64,000 nucleotides of DNA from Pseudomonas sp. StFLB209 (GTDB lineage Bacteria > Pseudomonadota > Gammaproteobacteria > Pseudomonadales > Pseudomonadaceae). The stretch is from positions 3,117,001 through 3,181,000 of the forward strand of contig NZ_AP014637.1 of the NCBI RefSeq assembly GCF_000829415.1, given 5' to 3'. This document shows, in pieces, positions 33,960-43,255 of this stretch (position 1 is its first letter; every line of letters starts with the position of its first letter). The notes beneath the pieces are model-generated. The model saw only the letters and a list, made by a program, of their open reading frames with translations. It did no database searches and was not told where the DNA came from. A program made the translations under genes and the position numbers.

Positions 33960-35207
33960 TTAGAGAATTCCTGCGCTTTTGGCCGCCTTCAGCCAGTCAG
34001 GAAACTCCTCCATCAGCAGGTCATAGAGTTTCTCTTCAGCAATCTCGTCCAGTCGGTCGAGGGCGAAGAAATTGCAGTTATCCACCACTCGGCCTTCCAT
34101 GTCGTCGAGCTTCTCCAGAACCCCGTAACCATGCCCGCCCAGGCCGACAAACTGCCAGAAGATCGGTAGCCTGGCGGCTTCGCTCATCAGTTTGATGATC
34201 TCGCGGTTCTGCGATACGCCGCCATCGCTGATGAACAGGATATACACCGGGGTACGGTCGCCAGACTGCTTGTAGAAGTCGATCACCTGACGCATGACCT
34301 TGGGTTCGTTATTGACCCGTGAACCCAGTTCCCAGTCGCGCCAGCCGCCATGGTCGGTCTTGATGAAATCGCGGAAGTTGCTCAAGGTGACCGGCGTCAA
34401 GCGCATTGGCTTTGCGGCAAAGGCCCAGCAATCCAGCGCGCCGTCATCGTCAAAATGCACTGCCAGCGGCAACAGACGGTCAACGACTTCCTGGACATGG
34501 CCTCTGGAGTACTGGCCGTTCATGGAGCCGGAAGCATCCAGCACCAGCCCGACCCGGGCGCGGGTATCGGTCAACTGCGCCTTTTCCAGACTGACCTGGG
34601 CTTTCTTGGCCAGGCTGACCAGTTGTGGAGCCGCCTCGGCCACTTTCTTTTCCAGAGAAATTTTCGCGGCCGCCACGACAGGTGCCGGCGCCGGAGCAGG
34701 CTCATCGGCGACCTCGCCGCCAAAATGCACCACCAGGGCATCGAGCCCTGCGTTGTAGCCCTGCAGGTTGGAAGCCAGCCGCCACTCACCGTTCTTGCGA
34801 TACAGGTCAATGACCATGATCGCTTTTTCGGCGTTGAAGCTGCTGCCGGAGAACTCGCCGCGGGCAACCTCGCGACCCGCCTGGCCGATACTGAAGTGGC
34901 TGGCGCGGATCTGCTGCATGGTGCCTGCACCATCGATCGAGGCGGTGAACACCAGCCGATCAATGCTGGCCGGCAGGCTGCTCAGGTTCAGGCGAAACTC
35001 ATTGCCTTGCTGCTGGATGCTATTGCACGGGCTGGCCGGCTGATTGAAGAAGATCATGTAGCGATCATCTGACAGCTTGCCGTTGGCGTCGACGCCGAAG
35101 CACACATAGTCAATGACATGTGGCGAGTCGATGGCGAGGGTCAGGGTCAATGTCTGGCCCGAGATCAGGTTCGACAGCGGGACACGTTGTCCTTGGGAAA
35201 TCAGCAT
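33960..35207 (-). CDS. terF: TerF-type protein: TerD domain plus vWA domain
   Basis: 415 residues, start MLISQGQRVPLSNLI (AGGAGG 7 bp upstream on the reverse strand); the open frame extends 83 codons further but into the neighbouring region without support. The N-terminal TerD domain (about 1-170) lacks the acidic calcium loop. A Pro-Ala linker and Lys-rich helix (about 175-225) lead to a von Willebrand A domain (about 228-415) with the MIDAS motif LVLDASGSM and a later ISDGG. vWA proteins of Ter loci probably assemble metal-dependent protein complexes. It is convergent with terE and 41 bp downstream of the AIM24-type gene. Confidence 0.88.
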   Translation of the reverse strand: MLISQGQRVPLSNLISGQTLTLTLAIDSPHVIDYVCFGVDANGKLSDDRYMIFFNQPASPCNSIQQQGNEFRLNLSSLPASIDRLVFTASIDGAGTMQQIRASHFSIGQAGREVARGEFSGSSFNAEKAIMVIDLYRKNGEWRLASNLQGYNAGLDALVVHFGGEVADEPAPAPAPVVAAAKISLEKKVAEAAPQLVSLAKKAQVSLEKAQLTDTRARVGLVLDASGSMNGQYSRGHVQEVVDRLLPLAVHFDDDGALDCWAFAAKPMRLTPVTLSNFRDFIKTDHGGWRDWELGSRVNNEPKVMRQVIDFYKQSGDRTPVYILFISDGGVSQNREIIKLMSEAARLPIFWQFVGLGGHGYGVLEKLDDMEGRVVDNCNFFALDRLDEIAEEKLYDLLMEEFPDWLKAAKSAGIL

Positions 35208-35248
35208 GGCGCCTCCTGGAGTTTGACGTGGACGTTTGACTGCAGCGA

Positions 35249-36322
35249 TCAGCGTTCGCTGCGGCCCACACTGCCAGCCGGCAGGGCCGCCAGCATGCGT
35301 CCGGCCAGGCGCGAGAAGGGCAGGCTCTGCAGCCAGACGGTGCCGGGACCGGTCAGGCGGGCGAAAAACACGCCTTCGCCACCGAACAGCATCGACTTGA
35401 TACCGCCGACCATGCGGATGTCGTAATCGACGTTCTGGGTCATGGCTGCCAGGCAACCGGTGTCGACATCCAGCGATTCCCCAGGTGCCAGCTCGATACG
35501 CCTTACCGTACCGCCGGTATGCACGAACACCCAGCCGTCACCTTCGAGTTTCTGCAGGATGAAGCCTTCACCGCCGAACAGCCCGGTGAGGATCTTTTTC
35601 TGGAACTGGATGCCGATGGACACGCCCTTGGCCCCGGCCAGAAAGCTGTCTTTCTGGCACACCAGCTTGCCGCCGAAATCGCGCAGGTTGAGCGGCAGAA
35701 TGGTGCCGGGGTAGGGTGCCGCGAAGGCCACCCGGCCTTTGCCTGCGCCCTGTTGCGAGAACACCGTGGTGAACAGGCTTTCGCCGGTGAGCATGCGCTT
35801 GCCGGCACCGAACAATGAACCGAGTAGCCCGGAGGACTGACTGCTGCCGTCGCCGAAGATGGTTTCCATCTGTACGTCGCAGGTCTTGTACATCATCGCC
35901 CCGGCTTCGGCCACGGCGCTTTCACCACGGTCCAGTTCAAGCTCGACGAACTGCGTCTCGCTGCCGTACAGCTTGAAGTCAACGCCCTCGGTCACTGCCA
36001 GGGCGCCATAACCACTGGAGGCGCCAGACGCCGGGCTGGCTGCCGCTGGAACCGGTTGGGCGGAGGGCTGTGCGGGCGGTGCACTGTGCGGCGGCACTGC
36101 AGTGGGCCGAGGCTGCAGCATGTCAGCAGTCGGGTCGGGGAAAGGCGTGATGCCGTCCTTTTTCACGGCACGCACCTGTGGCACCTGATAAATCGGCTGC
36201 CAATCGGCCATGCCTGCGGTCCAGCACCAGGCGCCTGGTGCTTCCCGGGCAATCAGTCGAGCCGCTGCGTCATCCATCGGGCCCAACTGCTTGCCCGCAT
36301 TCACTACGAACCACTGTTGCAT
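35249..36322 (-). CDS. GYF-like plus AIM24 (TIGR00266) domain protein
   Basis: 357 residues. The N-terminal 50 residues have a GYF_2-like pattern (WFVVNAGKQLGPMDDAAARLI, WCWTAGMADWQPI). A Pro/Ala-rich linker (about 60-105) leads to the AIM24/TIGR00266 beta-rich domain (about 112-335), with VELELDRGESAVAEAGAMMY, GESLFTTVFSQ and GEGFILQKLEGDGWVFVHTGG. Proteins of this family often neighbour TerD genes; the function is unknown, possibly membrane- or complex-associated. It is upstream of terF on the same strand and probably co-transcribed with it. Confidence 0.85.
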   Translation of the reverse strand: MQQWFVVNAGKQLGPMDDAAARLIAREAPGAWCWTAGMADWQPIYQVPQVRAVKKDGITPFPDPTADMLQPRPTAVPPHSAPPAQPSAQPVPAAASPASGASSGYGALAVTEGVDFKLYGSETQFVELELDRGESAVAEAGAMMYKTCDVQMETIFGDGSSQSSGLLGSLFGAGKRMLTGESLFTTVFSQQGAGKGRVAFAAPYPGTILPLNLRDFGGKLVCQKDSFLAGAKGVSIGIQFQKKILTGLFGGEGFILQKLEGDGWVFVHTGGTVRRIELAPGESLDVDTGCLAAMTQNVDYDIRMVGGIKSMLFGGEGVFFARLTGPGTVWLQSLPFSRLAGRMLAALPAGSVGRSER

Positions 36323-36356
36323 GGTGCTGACTCCTGCTATAGATGCGATGGCTGCC

Positions 36357-37205
36357 TTACAGGCTCAGACGCATGGACAGGTCCACCGCCTTGACATCCT
36401 TGGTCATCGAGCCGATAGAGATATAGTCCACCCCCGTTTCTGCAATCACCCGCAAGGTCTGCTCGCTGATGCCGCCGCTGGCTTCGAGCTTGGCGCGGCC
36501 ATTGTTCAGGCGCACCGCTTCGCGCATGTCATCCAGGCTCAGCTCGTCGAGCATGATGATATCGGCGCCGGCGTCCAGCGCTTCGCGCAGCTCATCAAGG
36601 CTCTCGACTTCCACCTCGACCGGTTTGCCTGGCGCGATCTTGTGTGCGGCCGCAACGGCCTGAGGGATGCCGCCGCAGGCGGCGATGTGGTTTTCCTTGA
36701 TCAGGAATGCATCGTAAAGGCCGATGCGGTGGTTATGGCAGCCACCGCAGGTAACTGCATATTTTTGTGCCAGACGCAGGCCCGGCAGGGTCTTGCGGGT
36801 GTCGAGCAATTGCACTTGGGTGCCGTTTACCAGGTCGGCGAAGAACCGCGCGCGGGTGGCGACACCGGACAACAGCTGCAGGAAGTTCAGCGCACTGCGT
36901 TCACCGGTGAGCAATGAACGGGCCGGCCCCTCAAGATGAAACAGAATCTGGTCAGCGTTGACCCGGTCACCGTCGGCAACTTGCCAGTGCACTGCAACCC
37001 GTGGATCAAGCTGGCGGAACACGGTATCGACCCAGGCCGTGCCGGATATCACCGCATTATCGCGAGAAATGATCGTGGCCTTGGCCAGACGGCTCTCCGG
37101 GATCAACTGGGCAGTGATGTCGCCGCTGCCGACATCCTCAAGCAACGCACGACGGACGTTGGCTTCGATTTCAGCGGTCAGGGCAGCAAGTCGTACATTC
37201 GGCAT
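36357..37205 (-). CDS. nadC: Nicotinate-nucleotide pyrophosphorylase (quinolinate PRTase)
   Basis: Makes nicotinate mononucleotide from quinolinate and PRPP in de novo NAD synthesis, cytosolic. Start [14 protein letters not shown] (ATG at 37205) gives 282 residues, the usual Pseudomonas length; a 4-codon longer start is less likely. Conserved blocks: [65 protein letters not shown], and [11 protein letters not shown] with [12 protein letters not shown] near the end. The upstream region has TATACT on the reverse strand near 37234-37239 as a possible -10. Confidence 0.97.
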   Translation of the reverse strand: MPNVRLAALTAEIEANVRRALLEDVGSGDITAQLIPESRLAKATIISRDNAVISGTAWVDTVFRQLDPRVAVHWQVADGDRVNADQILFHLEGPARSLLTGERSALNFLQLLSGVATRARFFADLVNGTQVQLLDTRKTLPGLRLAQKYAVTCGGCHNHRIGLYDAFLIKENHIAACGGIPQAVAAAHKIAPGKPVEVEVESLDELREALDAGADIIMLDELSLDDMREAVRLNNGRAKLEASGGISEQTLRVIAETGVDYISIGSMTKDVKAVDLSMRLSL

Positions 37206-37563
37206 AGCGGGCTCCACTCACAAAGTCGGCCGAGTATAAGGCACGCCACTGCCGCTACCCACCCATGGCAGGCCTTGACCGGCGATTTTTTGCCGGGGCG
37301 GCGCATGACAGTTGGTCGGTTTCAGGGCGCTGTTTGCGACAGATCAGCAAATTTGTGGTCTACGGGGGGAGGCAGGGATTCCCCTATGGAATTGCGAACG
37401 GATCTTGCAAGATAATCACGACTTGTAATTGACGTCATGAGATTGACATTGGTTGTGGGTTTGAGCTGCCAAGGCCGAGCGCAGTCGTTTCACACAGCCT
37501 CTGCGGGTGTAACGCCAGCAGTTTCCAGGTGCACCCGAGAGCCAATTCCTGTCAGGAGATACA
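37206..37563. other. Intergenic region between nadC and DUF1631 gene
   Basis: 358 bp without a supported gene. It holds the divergent promoters of nadC and the DUF1631 gene. A perfect 8-bp palindrome TGACGTCA lies at 37430-37437 and a candidate nadC -10 (TATACT, reverse strand) near 37234-37239. No clear terminator, repeat or RNA gene was seen. Confidence 0.5.
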
Positions 37564-39795
37564 ATGCAAAGCGACGAAAAGGTTGTGCCACTGAGCAAAG
37601 CGGTGCCGTTGCAGGCGACCCAGACGCCATTGGCTCGCTTGCCTGTCGTGTTGTTGCAGGTGCGCGACAAGGCTGCGCAGCAGCTCAAGGACGCCTTGCA
37701 GAGGCTGTTTGACAATGCTGACGACACCCTCTTCGAGATGGCTGATCGGGCGCGTAACAACAGCGAGCAGAACCACTTCTTCGAGGCCATGCGTGATCTG
37801 CGCCTCAAGCGCAAGAGCATCGAGCGAACCTTCGTCGACAAGTTCTACGAAGCGTTTCTGGTTCTGGGCCAGTACCAGGTCGCCGAGCCTGTGCTGCCGG
37901 GGCCAGTGGTCTTCGACAAGCTGGAACTGGTCAATAATGACGATCTGGAGCGCACCGTGGCGGTTGATGCCATGGTGACCAAGGTCATGAGCCGCGACAG
38001 CCTGGCCCTTGGTCAGTTGACCGCGCGCCTGAACCAGTTGGTCCCCCAGCCCATCACCGACCAGAGCAATCCGCTGGGGCCTATGCTGCTGTGCGATTTC
38101 TTTCTGCAATCGGCGCGCAGCTTCGGGGTGGAAATTCGGGTCAAGCTGATCATCCTCAAGCTGTTCGAGAGATACGTTCTGGCCGATGCCGATCAGCTGT
38201 ACGCAGAAGCCAACCAGTTGTTGATCGCCACGGGCATCCTGCCTGACATGAAAGCCCTGCCGGCGCGGCGCATGACCGATCGCGGGCAGCGCGAGCAGCG
38301 TACTGCGCGGCTGGAAGATCCGGCGCTGGTTCAGGCTACCGAGAAGCTCGACAAAGGCGTTCAGGAAGTCTTCGAGGCAATGCAGGAACTGCTGGCGCAT
38401 CTGCGTGGCAGCCTGGCACCTCGGCATGATTCCAATGCCGAAATCCGGCCGATTTCCAGTCAGGACCTGCTGCGCCTGTTGTCGCACCTGCAGCAGTACG
38501 TACCGTCTGGCGAGGAGGTCGAAGACTTCGACCTGCGTCAGCAGCTTGAACAACTGCTGACCCGCGTCAGTGTGCGCAGCGGCAAGTCACGGATCGTCGG
38601 TGGCGGCGATGAAGACGTTATCAACCTGATCTCGATGCTGTTCGAATTCATCCTGGACGACCGTAATCTGCCGTCTTCGCTGCGTGCGCTGATCGGCCGG
38701 TTACAGATCCCGATGCTCAAGGTCGCGGTGCTCGACAAAAGCTTTTTCAGCCGTGGCAGCCATCCGGCGCGTCGTCTGCTCAACGAGATCGCGTCTGCCG
38801 CGCTGGGCTGGGGCGGGCGTGATGACTATCAGCGTGATTCGCTGTACCTGCGGGTCGAGCATATCGTCCAGCGGCTGCTCAATGACTTTGTCGACGACAC
38901 GGCGATCTTCTCCGAGCTGTTGGCGGATTTCCTCGCCTTTACCAGTGATGAGCGGCGCCGCAGCGAGTTGCTTGAACAACGCACCCGCGATGCCGAAGAA
39001 GGCCGTTCGCGAGCTGAGTTGGCCCGTCAGCGTGTGCAGCAGGAGCTGAACCTTCGGCTGCTGGGCCGAACCCTGCCGCAGGTTGTTGTGCGCCTGCTTC
39101 AGGAAGCCTGGAGCAAGGTGCTGCTGCTGACCTGCCTCAAGCACGGTGAGGTCTCCCAGGAATGGCAGGCCGGCCTTGATGCCGTGGACGATCTGATCTG
39201 GAGCGTCGAGCCGCACGAGGAACCCGAGGCCCGCCAGCGTTTGCTTGAGCAGGTCCCGGGGCTGCTCAAGGTGTTGCGCGAAGGGCTGGCCAGTGCGGCC
39301 TTCGACCCTTTTGCCACCAGCGAATTTTTCAGCCAGCTGGAAGTGCTGCACATGCAGGCACTGCAGCGTCTGTCGCGGCATCAGCAGGGGGCGACCGAAG
39401 CGCCGCTGGCCACTGATGACGCTGCGCCGATGATCAATGTGGTCGAGGAAATCGTCCTCATTGCGCCGGAAGAACACCTGTTCAGCGAGCCGCTGCAGTC
39501 ATTGCCCGTCGATGACGCCGGTCTGCTGCAGGTCAACCGGCTTAATGTCGGGATGTGGGTCGAGATTCAGGAGGATGAAGAGCACAAGTTGCGTTGCAAG
39601 CTGGCCGCCATCGTCGAGCCGGGTGGCCGCTATGTGTTCGTCAACCGCACTGGCATGAAGGTCCTGGAAAAGACCCGTATGGGCCTGGCGGTGGAGTTCC
39701 GCCGCGGCTCGGTGCGGGTGCTGGACGATTCCTTGTTGTTTGACCGTGCGCTGGCCTCGGTCATGGGCAACCTGCGCAGGGGCAAGGGCGCCTGA
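37564..39795 (+). CDS. DUF1631 family protein
   Basis: 743 residues, mostly helical, with no signal peptide or membrane segment, so probably cytosolic. Family blocks visible are NSEQNHFFEAMRDLRLKRKSIE near the start, LSHLQQYVP, VINLISMLFEFILDDRNLP in the middle, LRALIGRLQIPMLKVAVLDKSFF, and SHPARRLLNEIASAALGW. The C-terminal 100 residues (LNVGMWVEIQEDEEHKLRCKLAAI) look PilZ-like in layout, which could link it to c-di-GMP, but key RxxxR residues were not clearly found. Function is unknown. CAGGAG lies before the ATG. It commonly neighbours ampD in Pseudomonas. Confidence 0.85.
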   Translation: MQSDEKVVPLSKAVPLQATQTPLARLPVVLLQVRDKAAQQLKDALQRLFDNADDTLFEMADRARNNSEQNHFFEAMRDLRLKRKSIERTFVDKFYEAFLVLGQYQVAEPVLPGPVVFDKLELVNNDDLERTVAVDAMVTKVMSRDSLALGQLTARLNQLVPQPITDQSNPLGPMLLCDFFLQSARSFGVEIRVKLIILKLFERYVLADADQLYAEANQLLIATGILPDMKALPARRMTDRGQREQRTARLEDPALVQATEKLDKGVQEVFEAMQELLAHLRGSLAPRHDSNAEIRPISSQDLLRLLSHLQQYVPSGEEVEDFDLRQQLEQLLTRVSVRSGKSRIVGGGDEDVINLISMLFEFILDDRNLPSSLRALIGRLQIPMLKVAVLDKSFFSRGSHPARRLLNEIASAALGWGGRDDYQRDSLYLRVEHIVQRLLNDFVDDTAIFSELLADFLAFTSDERRRSELLEQRTRDAEEGRSRAELARQRVQQELNLRLLGRTLPQVVVRLLQEAWSKVLLLTCLKHGEVSQEWQAGLDAVDDLIWSVEPHEEPEARQRLLEQVPGLLKVLREGLASAAFDPFATSEFFSQLEVLHMQALQRLSRHQQGATEAPLATDDAAPMINVVEEIVLIAPEEHLFSEPLQSLPVDDAGLLQVNRLNVGMWVEIQEDEEHKLRCKLAAIVEPGGRYVFVNRTGMKVLEKTRMGLAVEFRRGSVRVLDDSLLFDRALASVMGNLRRGKGA

Positions 39796-39883
39796 ACACA
39801 AGTGGAGGGCGTTCTGCAACTGTCGCAAAACGCCTTGGCAAGGGCATACTGGCGGCTGTCCAAACGTCCATCAAGGAGTGTTC

Positions 39884-40450
39884 ATGCAACTGGACTCCGC
39901 AAGCGGTTGGTGTCGCGGGATCAACCACTGCCCGTCGCCCAACTTCAATGCGCGGCCCGCAGGCGAAATCTCGCTGCTGGTAATCCACAATATCAGCCTG
40001 CCGCCCGCCTGTTTCAAGACCGGCCATGTCCAGGCCTTGTTCCAGAACCGTCTGGACCCAGGCGCGCATCCGTATTTCGAAGGCATTGCCGAACTGCGTG
40101 TTTCAGCGCACTTTCTCATCGAGCGTGATGGTGAAGTCAGCCAGTTCGTGTCTTGTCTGGAGCGTGCCTGGCACGCCGGAGTGTCAAGCTTCGAGGGGCG
40201 TGAGGGCTGTAATGACTTTTCCATCGGCATCGAGCTGGAAGGCACCGACGATCAGCCTTTCACCGATCTGCAATATACGGCGCTGGTCGAGCTGACCCGG
40301 CAACTGCGCCAGGCCTGGCCGGGCATCACCGTCGAGCGTATCTGCGGGCATAGTGATATCGCCCCGCAGCGCAAGACCGATCCGGGGCCGTGCTTCGACT
40401 GGGAGCGTTTTCGACAGGCTGTGCAGCAGGTGTGTGGGGGTAACGAATGA
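39884..40450 (+). CDS. ampD: 1,6-anhydro-N-acetylmuramyl-L-alanine amidase AmpD
   Basis: Cytosolic zinc amidase that cleaves anhydro-muropeptides in cell-wall recycling; its loss derepresses AmpC beta-lactamase through AmpR. Start MQLDSASGWCRGINHCPSPN (ATG 39884, AAGGAG upstream) gives 188 residues, the family length. Zinc ligands are His35 (LLVIHNISLP), His156 (CGHSDIAP) and Asp166 (KTDPGP), with catalytic Glu118 in IGIELEG; all are intact. It overlaps ampE by 4 bp. No ampC or ampR is in the window. Confidence 0.96.
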   Translation: MQLDSASGWCRGINHCPSPNFNARPAGEISLLVIHNISLPPACFKTGHVQALFQNRLDPGAHPYFEGIAELRVSAHFLIERDGEVSQFVSCLERAWHAGVSSFEGREGCNDFSIGIELEGTDDQPFTDLQYTALVELTRQLRQAWPGITVERICGHSDIAPQRKTDPGPCFDWERFRQAVQQVCGGNE

Positions 40451-41283
40451 GTTTTCTGGTGTTGTTGCTGGCAATTGTGATCGAAAAATTTTCTGCTCTG
40501 CGCCGACAGGTCCAGCGTGACGATGCCTGGCTCAAGCAATTGGCACGGCTCGAAGCGGCGCCGCGTACCGCGCGGCAGCCCTGGCTGGTACTGGCGCTGG
40601 TCGTATTGCTGCCGGTGCTGGTGTTGCACCTGGCCATGCTGATCATTGGTTCGGTTGCCTACGGCTGGATGCTGTTGCCGGTGCACCTGCTGGTGTTGAT
40701 CTACAGCCTGGGCCGCGGTGATGTGCTCGCCGCATTGGGGCCGTTTCGTGATGCATGCCGACGCGGTGATGTGCAGGCGGCGGTGCATGTCGCCGAACGG
40801 GATCTGCACGTCCAGGCCGACAATGAACAGCAACTGATCTTCGGTGTGCAGGCGCAACTGCTGTGGCAGGCCTACCAAGGCTTTTTCGCGGTAATTTTCT
40901 GGTATGCCCTGCTCGGTCCCGTGGCTGCGCTGGCGTATCGCTTGCTGGCGCTGAGCGCCGAGAAGGCCAGCAGCAAGCCAGTGGCTGAGCGTGCCGGGCA
41001 ATTGTGCCATGCCTTCGACTGGATCCCGGTACGCCTGCTGGCGGCCAGCTTCGCGCTGGTCGGCAACTTTGCCGCCGTCAGCCGGGAACTGTTGCAGGAA
41101 CTGCTGAACTGGAACATCAGCGCGGCGCGTCTGGTCGCCCGCATCGGCTGTGTGGCCAGTGAAGTACCGGCGCCGACTGTCGGGATCAGTGCGGTCAACA
41201 GCCTGGATCTGATCTGGGAGTTGCTGGTGCGCTCGGCCGTTGTCTGGTACGCAGGTTTTGCCCTGTGGACGCTGCTGTTCTGA
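40447..41283 (+). CDS. ampE: AmpE inner-membrane protein
   Basis: 278 residues with about four to five membrane helices (residues about 1-15, 45-75, 145-170, 195-215, 255-278) and family blocks MSFLVLLLAIVIEKFSALRR and GQLCHAFDWIPVRLLAASFALVGNF. AmpE is annotated as a regulatory or sensory partner of AmpD, but its biochemical role is unresolved. It resembles the cobalamin biosynthesis CobD/CbiB fold family. Start ATG 40447 overlaps the ampD stop (ATGA). Confidence 0.93.
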   Translation: MSFLVLLLAIVIEKFSALRRQVQRDDAWLKQLARLEAAPRTARQPWLVLALVVLLPVLVLHLAMLIIGSVAYGWMLLPVHLLVLIYSLGRGDVLAALGPFRDACRRGDVQAAVHVAERDLHVQADNEQQLIFGVQAQLLWQAYQGFFAVIFWYALLGPVAALAYRLLALSAEKASSKPVAERAGQLCHAFDWIPVRLLAASFALVGNFAAVSRELLQELLNWNISAARLVARIGCVASEVPAPTVGISAVNSLDLIWELLVRSAVVWYAGFALWTLLF

Positions 41284-41284
41284 G

Positions 41285-42088
41285 TCACTGCCGCGGTGTT
41301 TGAACCTGGCTGGCCCAGCCCAGTATCTGCATGGCATTGGCGGTGCTGGCCTGGGCCAGTTGCTCGGCGCTGATGCCTATCAGCTCTGCCAGCGCCCGGC
41401 AGATATCGGGCAGGTATTGCGGGCTGTTACGCTGATGCGCATGCATGGCCGGCGCCATGTCCGGTGCGTCGGTCTCCAGCACCAGGCTGTCGAGCGGTAG
41501 CTGCGGCAGCACCCGATGCATGCGCAGCGCCTGCGGCCAGGTGGCGGCGCCGCCCAGGCCCAGCTTGTAACCCAGCCTGATGTACTCCCGGGCTTGTTCG
41601 ATACTGCCGGCGAAGGCGTGCACGATACCGCTGCGTTTGAGTTTGTAGCGCTTGAGGGTGGCGATTACTTCGGCATGGCTGCGGCGCACGTGCAGCAGCA
41701 CCGGCAGATCAACATCCGCAGCCAGGCCCAGTTGCGCTTCGAATAGCGCTTGCTGACGCTGACGATCAAGCTCGGGCAAAAAGAAGTCCAGGCCGATTTC
41801 ACCCACCGCGCACAACTGCCCATGGCCTTTGAGGCGCGTCAGCCAGTCGCCCAGCTCGTTGAGGTGTTGCGGCCGGTGTTCGTCGAGATACACCGGATGC
41901 AGGCCAAAGGCCGCGTACAGCGCCGGATTGGCTAGGCACAGTTCCCACAGCCGCTGCCAATTGCGTTGATAGACCCCAAGCACCACCATGCGCTGCACGC
42001 CTAGACTCAGGCTGTGGCGCAGCACCGCCGCGCGGTCGGCGTCAAACTCTGGAAAGTCCAGATGGGTGTGGGTATCGATCAACTGCAC
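41285..42088 (-). CDS. TatD-family metal-dependent hydrolase
   Basis: 267 residues, amidohydrolase TIM barrel. Metal ligands are in IDTHTHLDFPEFD (N-terminal HxH), AVGEIGLDFF (Glu), LLHVRRSH (His), VHAFAGS (His) and LVLETDAPDM (Asp). TatD-family proteins are cytosolic DNases involved in repair or DNA degradation. It is 2 bp downstream of fruR on the same strand, so it is probably co-transcribed with it. It converges on ampE. Confidence 0.92.
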   Translation of the reverse strand: MQLIDTHTHLDFPEFDADRAAVLRHSLSLGVQRMVVLGVYQRNWQRLWELCLANPALYAAFGLHPVYLDEHRPQHLNELGDWLTRLKGHGQLCAVGEIGLDFFLPELDRQRQQALFEAQLGLAADVDLPVLLHVRRSHAEVIATLKRYKLKRSGIVHAFAGSIEQAREYIRLGYKLGLGGAATWPQALRMHRVLPQLPLDSLVLETDAPDMAPAMHAHQRNSPQYLPDICRALAELIGISAEQLAQASTANAMQILGWASQVQTPRQ

Positions 42089-42090
42089 GC

Positions 42091-43074
42091 TCAGACCTCG
42101 CCAATCCGCTGCTTGAACGTGCGCGGTATGGCGTGTACGCCGGGCTGGTAGTGTTCCTGCTCGATGGCGCTCAGGGCCAGTTCCAGCGCCTTGTCGGCGA
42201 TCAACTGGTGTTGCTGAGCCATGGCGTTGACCGGCAGCGGCAGGAAATCCAGCAACTGGGTGTCGCCAAAGGTGCCCAGATGCGGTGTCGCATGGCGCGG
42301 CAGGGCATCAAATACCCCTTGCAACAGCACGTAGGAGGTGGTCACCAGCGCGTCAGGCAGGTGTCCGAGGCGTTGCAGCAGTTCCTCGGTCAGGCGTTGT
42401 CCGCAGGCGCGGCTAAACGCATCACCCTGTTCAATGATGACCTGGCCGCTGAAGCCTTCCAGCGCCTGACTGAAACCGGCCGCCCGTTCGCGGCTGACGC
42501 TCAGTTCCGGGCGTGCGCCGATCAGGGCGATGTGCTGCGGGCGGGTCTTGAGCAGGCTTTGGGTCAGTTGCTGGCTGGCTTGCTGGTCATCGCTGACCAC
42601 TGAGCAGAACAGCTCACGGTCCATCTCGCGGTCGATGGCAATGATCGGTATGCCCTGGCTTTGCAACTGGCGGTAGCTATCATCACTGGCCGGCAAGCCG
42701 CTGGCGACCAGCAGCGCGTCGCAGCGGCGGGCGCGGAACAATTGCAGCAATTGCAGCTCACTGAGCGGGTCATCGTCGGAGCTGGCGACCAGTAACTGGT
42801 AGCCACGGGCGCGGGCACCTTGTTCCAGCAGCTTGGCAATGCGTGCGTAGCTGGGGTTTTCCAGGTCCGGAAGGATGAAGCCCAGGGTGCGACTGTGCCG
42901 GCTGCGCAAGCCTGCCGCCTGGGGGTTGGGGCGAAAGTCGTGTTGTTCGACCACCGCCCGCACTCGCTCCACAGTGGCCGGGCTGATGCGTTGTTGCTCA
43001 GCCTTGCCGTTGATCACATAGCTGGCGGTCGTGACTGAAACCCCTGCCAGACGCGCGATATCACTAAGTTTCAC
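42091..43074 (-). CDS. fruR: Fructose repressor / catabolite regulator FruR (Cra)
   Basis: 327 residues, LacI family. Start is a GTG at 43074 giving VKLSDIARLAGVSVTTASYVINGKAEQ (read in two parts), with AAAGGAA 7 bp upstream; the open frame reaches 43125 but lacks support there. The N-terminal helix-turn-helix is followed by a periplasmic-binding-like effector domain with RTLGFILPDLENPSYARIAKLLE. In P. putida this protein binds fructose-1-phosphate and controls mainly fruBKA. It is divergent from fruB, with its operator between them. Confidence 0.95.
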   Translation of the reverse strand: MKLSDIARLAGVSVTTASYVINGKAEQQRISPATVERVRAVVEQHDFRPNPQAAGLRSRHSRTLGFILPDLENPSYARIAKLLEQGARARGYQLLVASSDDDPLSELQLLQLFRARRCDALLVASGLPASDDSYRQLQSQGIPIIAIDREMDRELFCSVVSDDQQASQQLTQSLLKTRPQHIALIGARPELSVSRERAAGFSQALEGFSGQVIIEQGDAFSRACGQRLTEELLQRLGHLPDALVTTSYVLLQGVFDALPRHATPHLGTFGDTQLLDFLPLPVNAMAQQHQLIADKALELALSAIEQEHYQPGVHAIPRTFKQRIGEV

Positions 43075-43255
43075 CGAAGATTCCTTTGTCTTGGTTGCCT
43101 CATGGCCGCAGGGATTCTCTCCCAAGCGGCGTGATCTTTACAGCAGACCATGGGTGACGACGAATGCTCGAACTATTTGACGAGCGTCGCAGCGAATCGG
43201 CCCGGTGGGCTTCAACCTGTGCAAAGAATCGAGTAATGTGCCGCATAAGTTTAGA

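Noticed and set aside
35208..35456. 83-codon N-terminal extension of terF
   Set aside because: The extension has no TerD similarity and overlaps the AIM24-type gene; AGGAGG directly precedes the ATG at 35207.
22182..36322. Ter locus as a recently acquired genomic island
   Set aside because: No tRNA edge, integrase or direct repeats flank it, and base composition and codon use look like the neighbouring genes, so I do not claim recent transfer.
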